Source: Kiritimatiellia bacterium (GTDB taxonomy: Bacteria > Verrucomicrobiota > Kiritimatiellia > CAIVKH01). Taken from it: a stretch of DNA of 44,195 nucleotides. The notes under the pieces were generated by a model. That model saw only the letters and a program-made list of their open reading frames with translations. It was not told where the DNA came from and did no database searches. The translations under genes were made by a program, and so were the position numbers. Positions 43,533 through 44,195 of the stretch are shown here, one piece after another (position 1 is the first letter of the stretch; each line of letters begins with the position of its first letter). The stretch covers positions 1-44,195 of the forward strand of contig JANWZO010000018.1 in NCBI GenBank assembly GCA_025054615.1, read 5' to 3'.

Positions 43533-44195
43533 GGTCCGTGCTAACAATCCAAAGCTCGCGACCCTATTTCATGTAAGCATACGTTTCAAGGGAATATGTA
43601 ATGTTTGATCGATCTCTTCACCGTCAGACGACCATCAGTACTGTCGCTATTTTGGGGTCGGACCGACGGGTGAGGAGATTGGGATGGAGCGGACCGTCGT
43701 ATTCGTCCAACCGACAACGGGCTTTGGCGTTTGAGGAGAGCGGTGTTGTCATAGCTTTTCGTAATATAAGAGGTCAAACGGGAATTTTTTCTGTAATCTC
43801 GGGTCCGCCTTAAGATTGCCGATCTGTTGTCGGGCAGATGATTGGAGCAGTTCACCGGCCATGCTTGGAACGTACTCTCGAAAGAACCTGCCGACGTATG
43901 TAATGCGGTTAGGGCGTTGAATTCTACGGGTGTGTGTCCGCGGTAGAAGTTTTTTTGCAACCGCAGCTCAAACGATTGCTAGGCGGCGTTTACCGCTGGC
44001 AGGAGACATCTCGGTCTCGCGATTCGGAAGGAAGGGGCATCTTCGAGAGGGTCTTGGACACTCGTGAATTTTTTGTTGTCAAAATTTGGGTCGAGGGGTA
44101 CTTATCAACTTATGGGTGTGGTTGTGTCATAAGTGCTGTTAGCATTATATTTGGCACAAGTTTAAGTCATTTTGCGCATCGATTAAGATGCTGGG
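43533..44195. other. Long non-coding region upstream of rpmH (possible origin-proximal DNA)
   Basis: I see no convincing gene in these 663 bp. A minus-strand frame at 43586-43960 has no recognisable protein features. The last ~150 bp are clearly more AT-rich than the rest of the window. ACTTATC (44100) and ACTTATG (44108) form a near direct repeat, with an inverted partner CATAAGT at 44128-44134 (13-bp spacer to 44108-44114). No DnaA box with zero or one mismatch to TTATCCACA was found. Location next to rpmH is compatible with oriC/dnaA beyond the edge. Confidence 0.5.
43561..43589 (-). promoter_or_regulatory. Candidate promoter of rpmH
   Basis: On the minus strand TTGAAA (43589-43584) and TAGGGT (43566-43561) are separated by 17 bp, about 28 bp before the rpmH start codon. 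The -35 is a good match; the -10 only matches T-A-x-x-x-T, so this is tentative. Confidence 0.35.

Noticed and set aside
43586-43960. 124-aa minus-strand frame upstream of rpmH
   Set aside because: Rich in Ser, Arg and Asn without hydrophobic periodicity, and it lies in a likely regulatory region. No ribosome-binding site supports it.

Overview
The window is high-GC bacterial chromosome with a Gram-negative envelope. The signs are LPS heptose synthesis (rfaE2/hldD), a TonB-type transducer with an outer-membrane receptor, a MlaE/MCE lipid-transport set, many signal peptides and lipoproteins. It also carries a bacterial mevalonate pathway (mvaS, mevalonate kinase, a second GHMP kinase, type 2 IPP isomerase). 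It has a gingipain-like C25 peptidase with calcium-binding repeats, and a LeuB of the kind I associate with the Verrucomicrobiota/Kiritimatiellota/Lentisphaerota side of the PVC group. I infer a PVC-superphylum member, most likely near Kiritimatiellota. This is inference from gene content; there is no rRNA here to confirm it.

Layout. 1-4359: a cluster of secreted proteins (5'-truncated module protein, unknown exported protein, C25 peptidase, PPC/TSP3 protein). 4404-5456 (-): a nucleotidyltransferase-fold protein. 5587-8306: icd, then rfaE2-hldD. 8269-9959 (-): purK-purE. 10075-13788: full-length cobalamin-dependent metH. 13805-15623 (-): ECF sigma factor with a putative membrane anti-sigma/squalene-cyclase-like fusion, divergent from a TonB-like protein and a TonB-dependent receptor (15718-18471). 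18645-25555: a tightly packed set of MlaE permease, degenerate ABC ATPase, MCE protein, TPR lipoprotein, SH3 protein, M48 lipoprotein and CHASE2-adenylate cyclase. It is followed by a metallo-beta-lactamase-fold protein. 26620-27213 (-): unknown. 27330-31206: lysS, GH18 glycosidase, gcvH, lipB. 31262: tRNA-Glu. 31459-33593: leuB and asd. 33649-38224 (-): mevalonate operon with an embedded membrane rhodanese. 38399: HU-family protein with a clear terminator. 38940 (-): initiator tRNA-Met. 39085-43532 (-): uridine-kinase-like protein, then the conserved yidC-yidD-rnpA-rpmH block. 43533-44195 holds no convincing gene and becomes AT-rich toward the edge.

The most striking unexplained signal is a dispersed regulatory-looking repeat. 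A hyphenated palindrome, roughly TTTMCAKNNNATGGAAA, occurs in tandem with an exact 31-bp period at three separate intergenic sites: three units before icd, two before the MBL-fold gene and two before leuB. It occurs nowhere else that I could find. Two of its three targets are homologous beta-decarboxylating dehydrogenases. Other points of interest are the ABC ATPase that has lost its catalytic motifs inside an intact MCE operon, the anti-sigma/cyclase-like fusion, an initiator tRNA with U1-U72 and A29-U41, and a GH18 protein with Asn in place of a catalytic-motif Asp.
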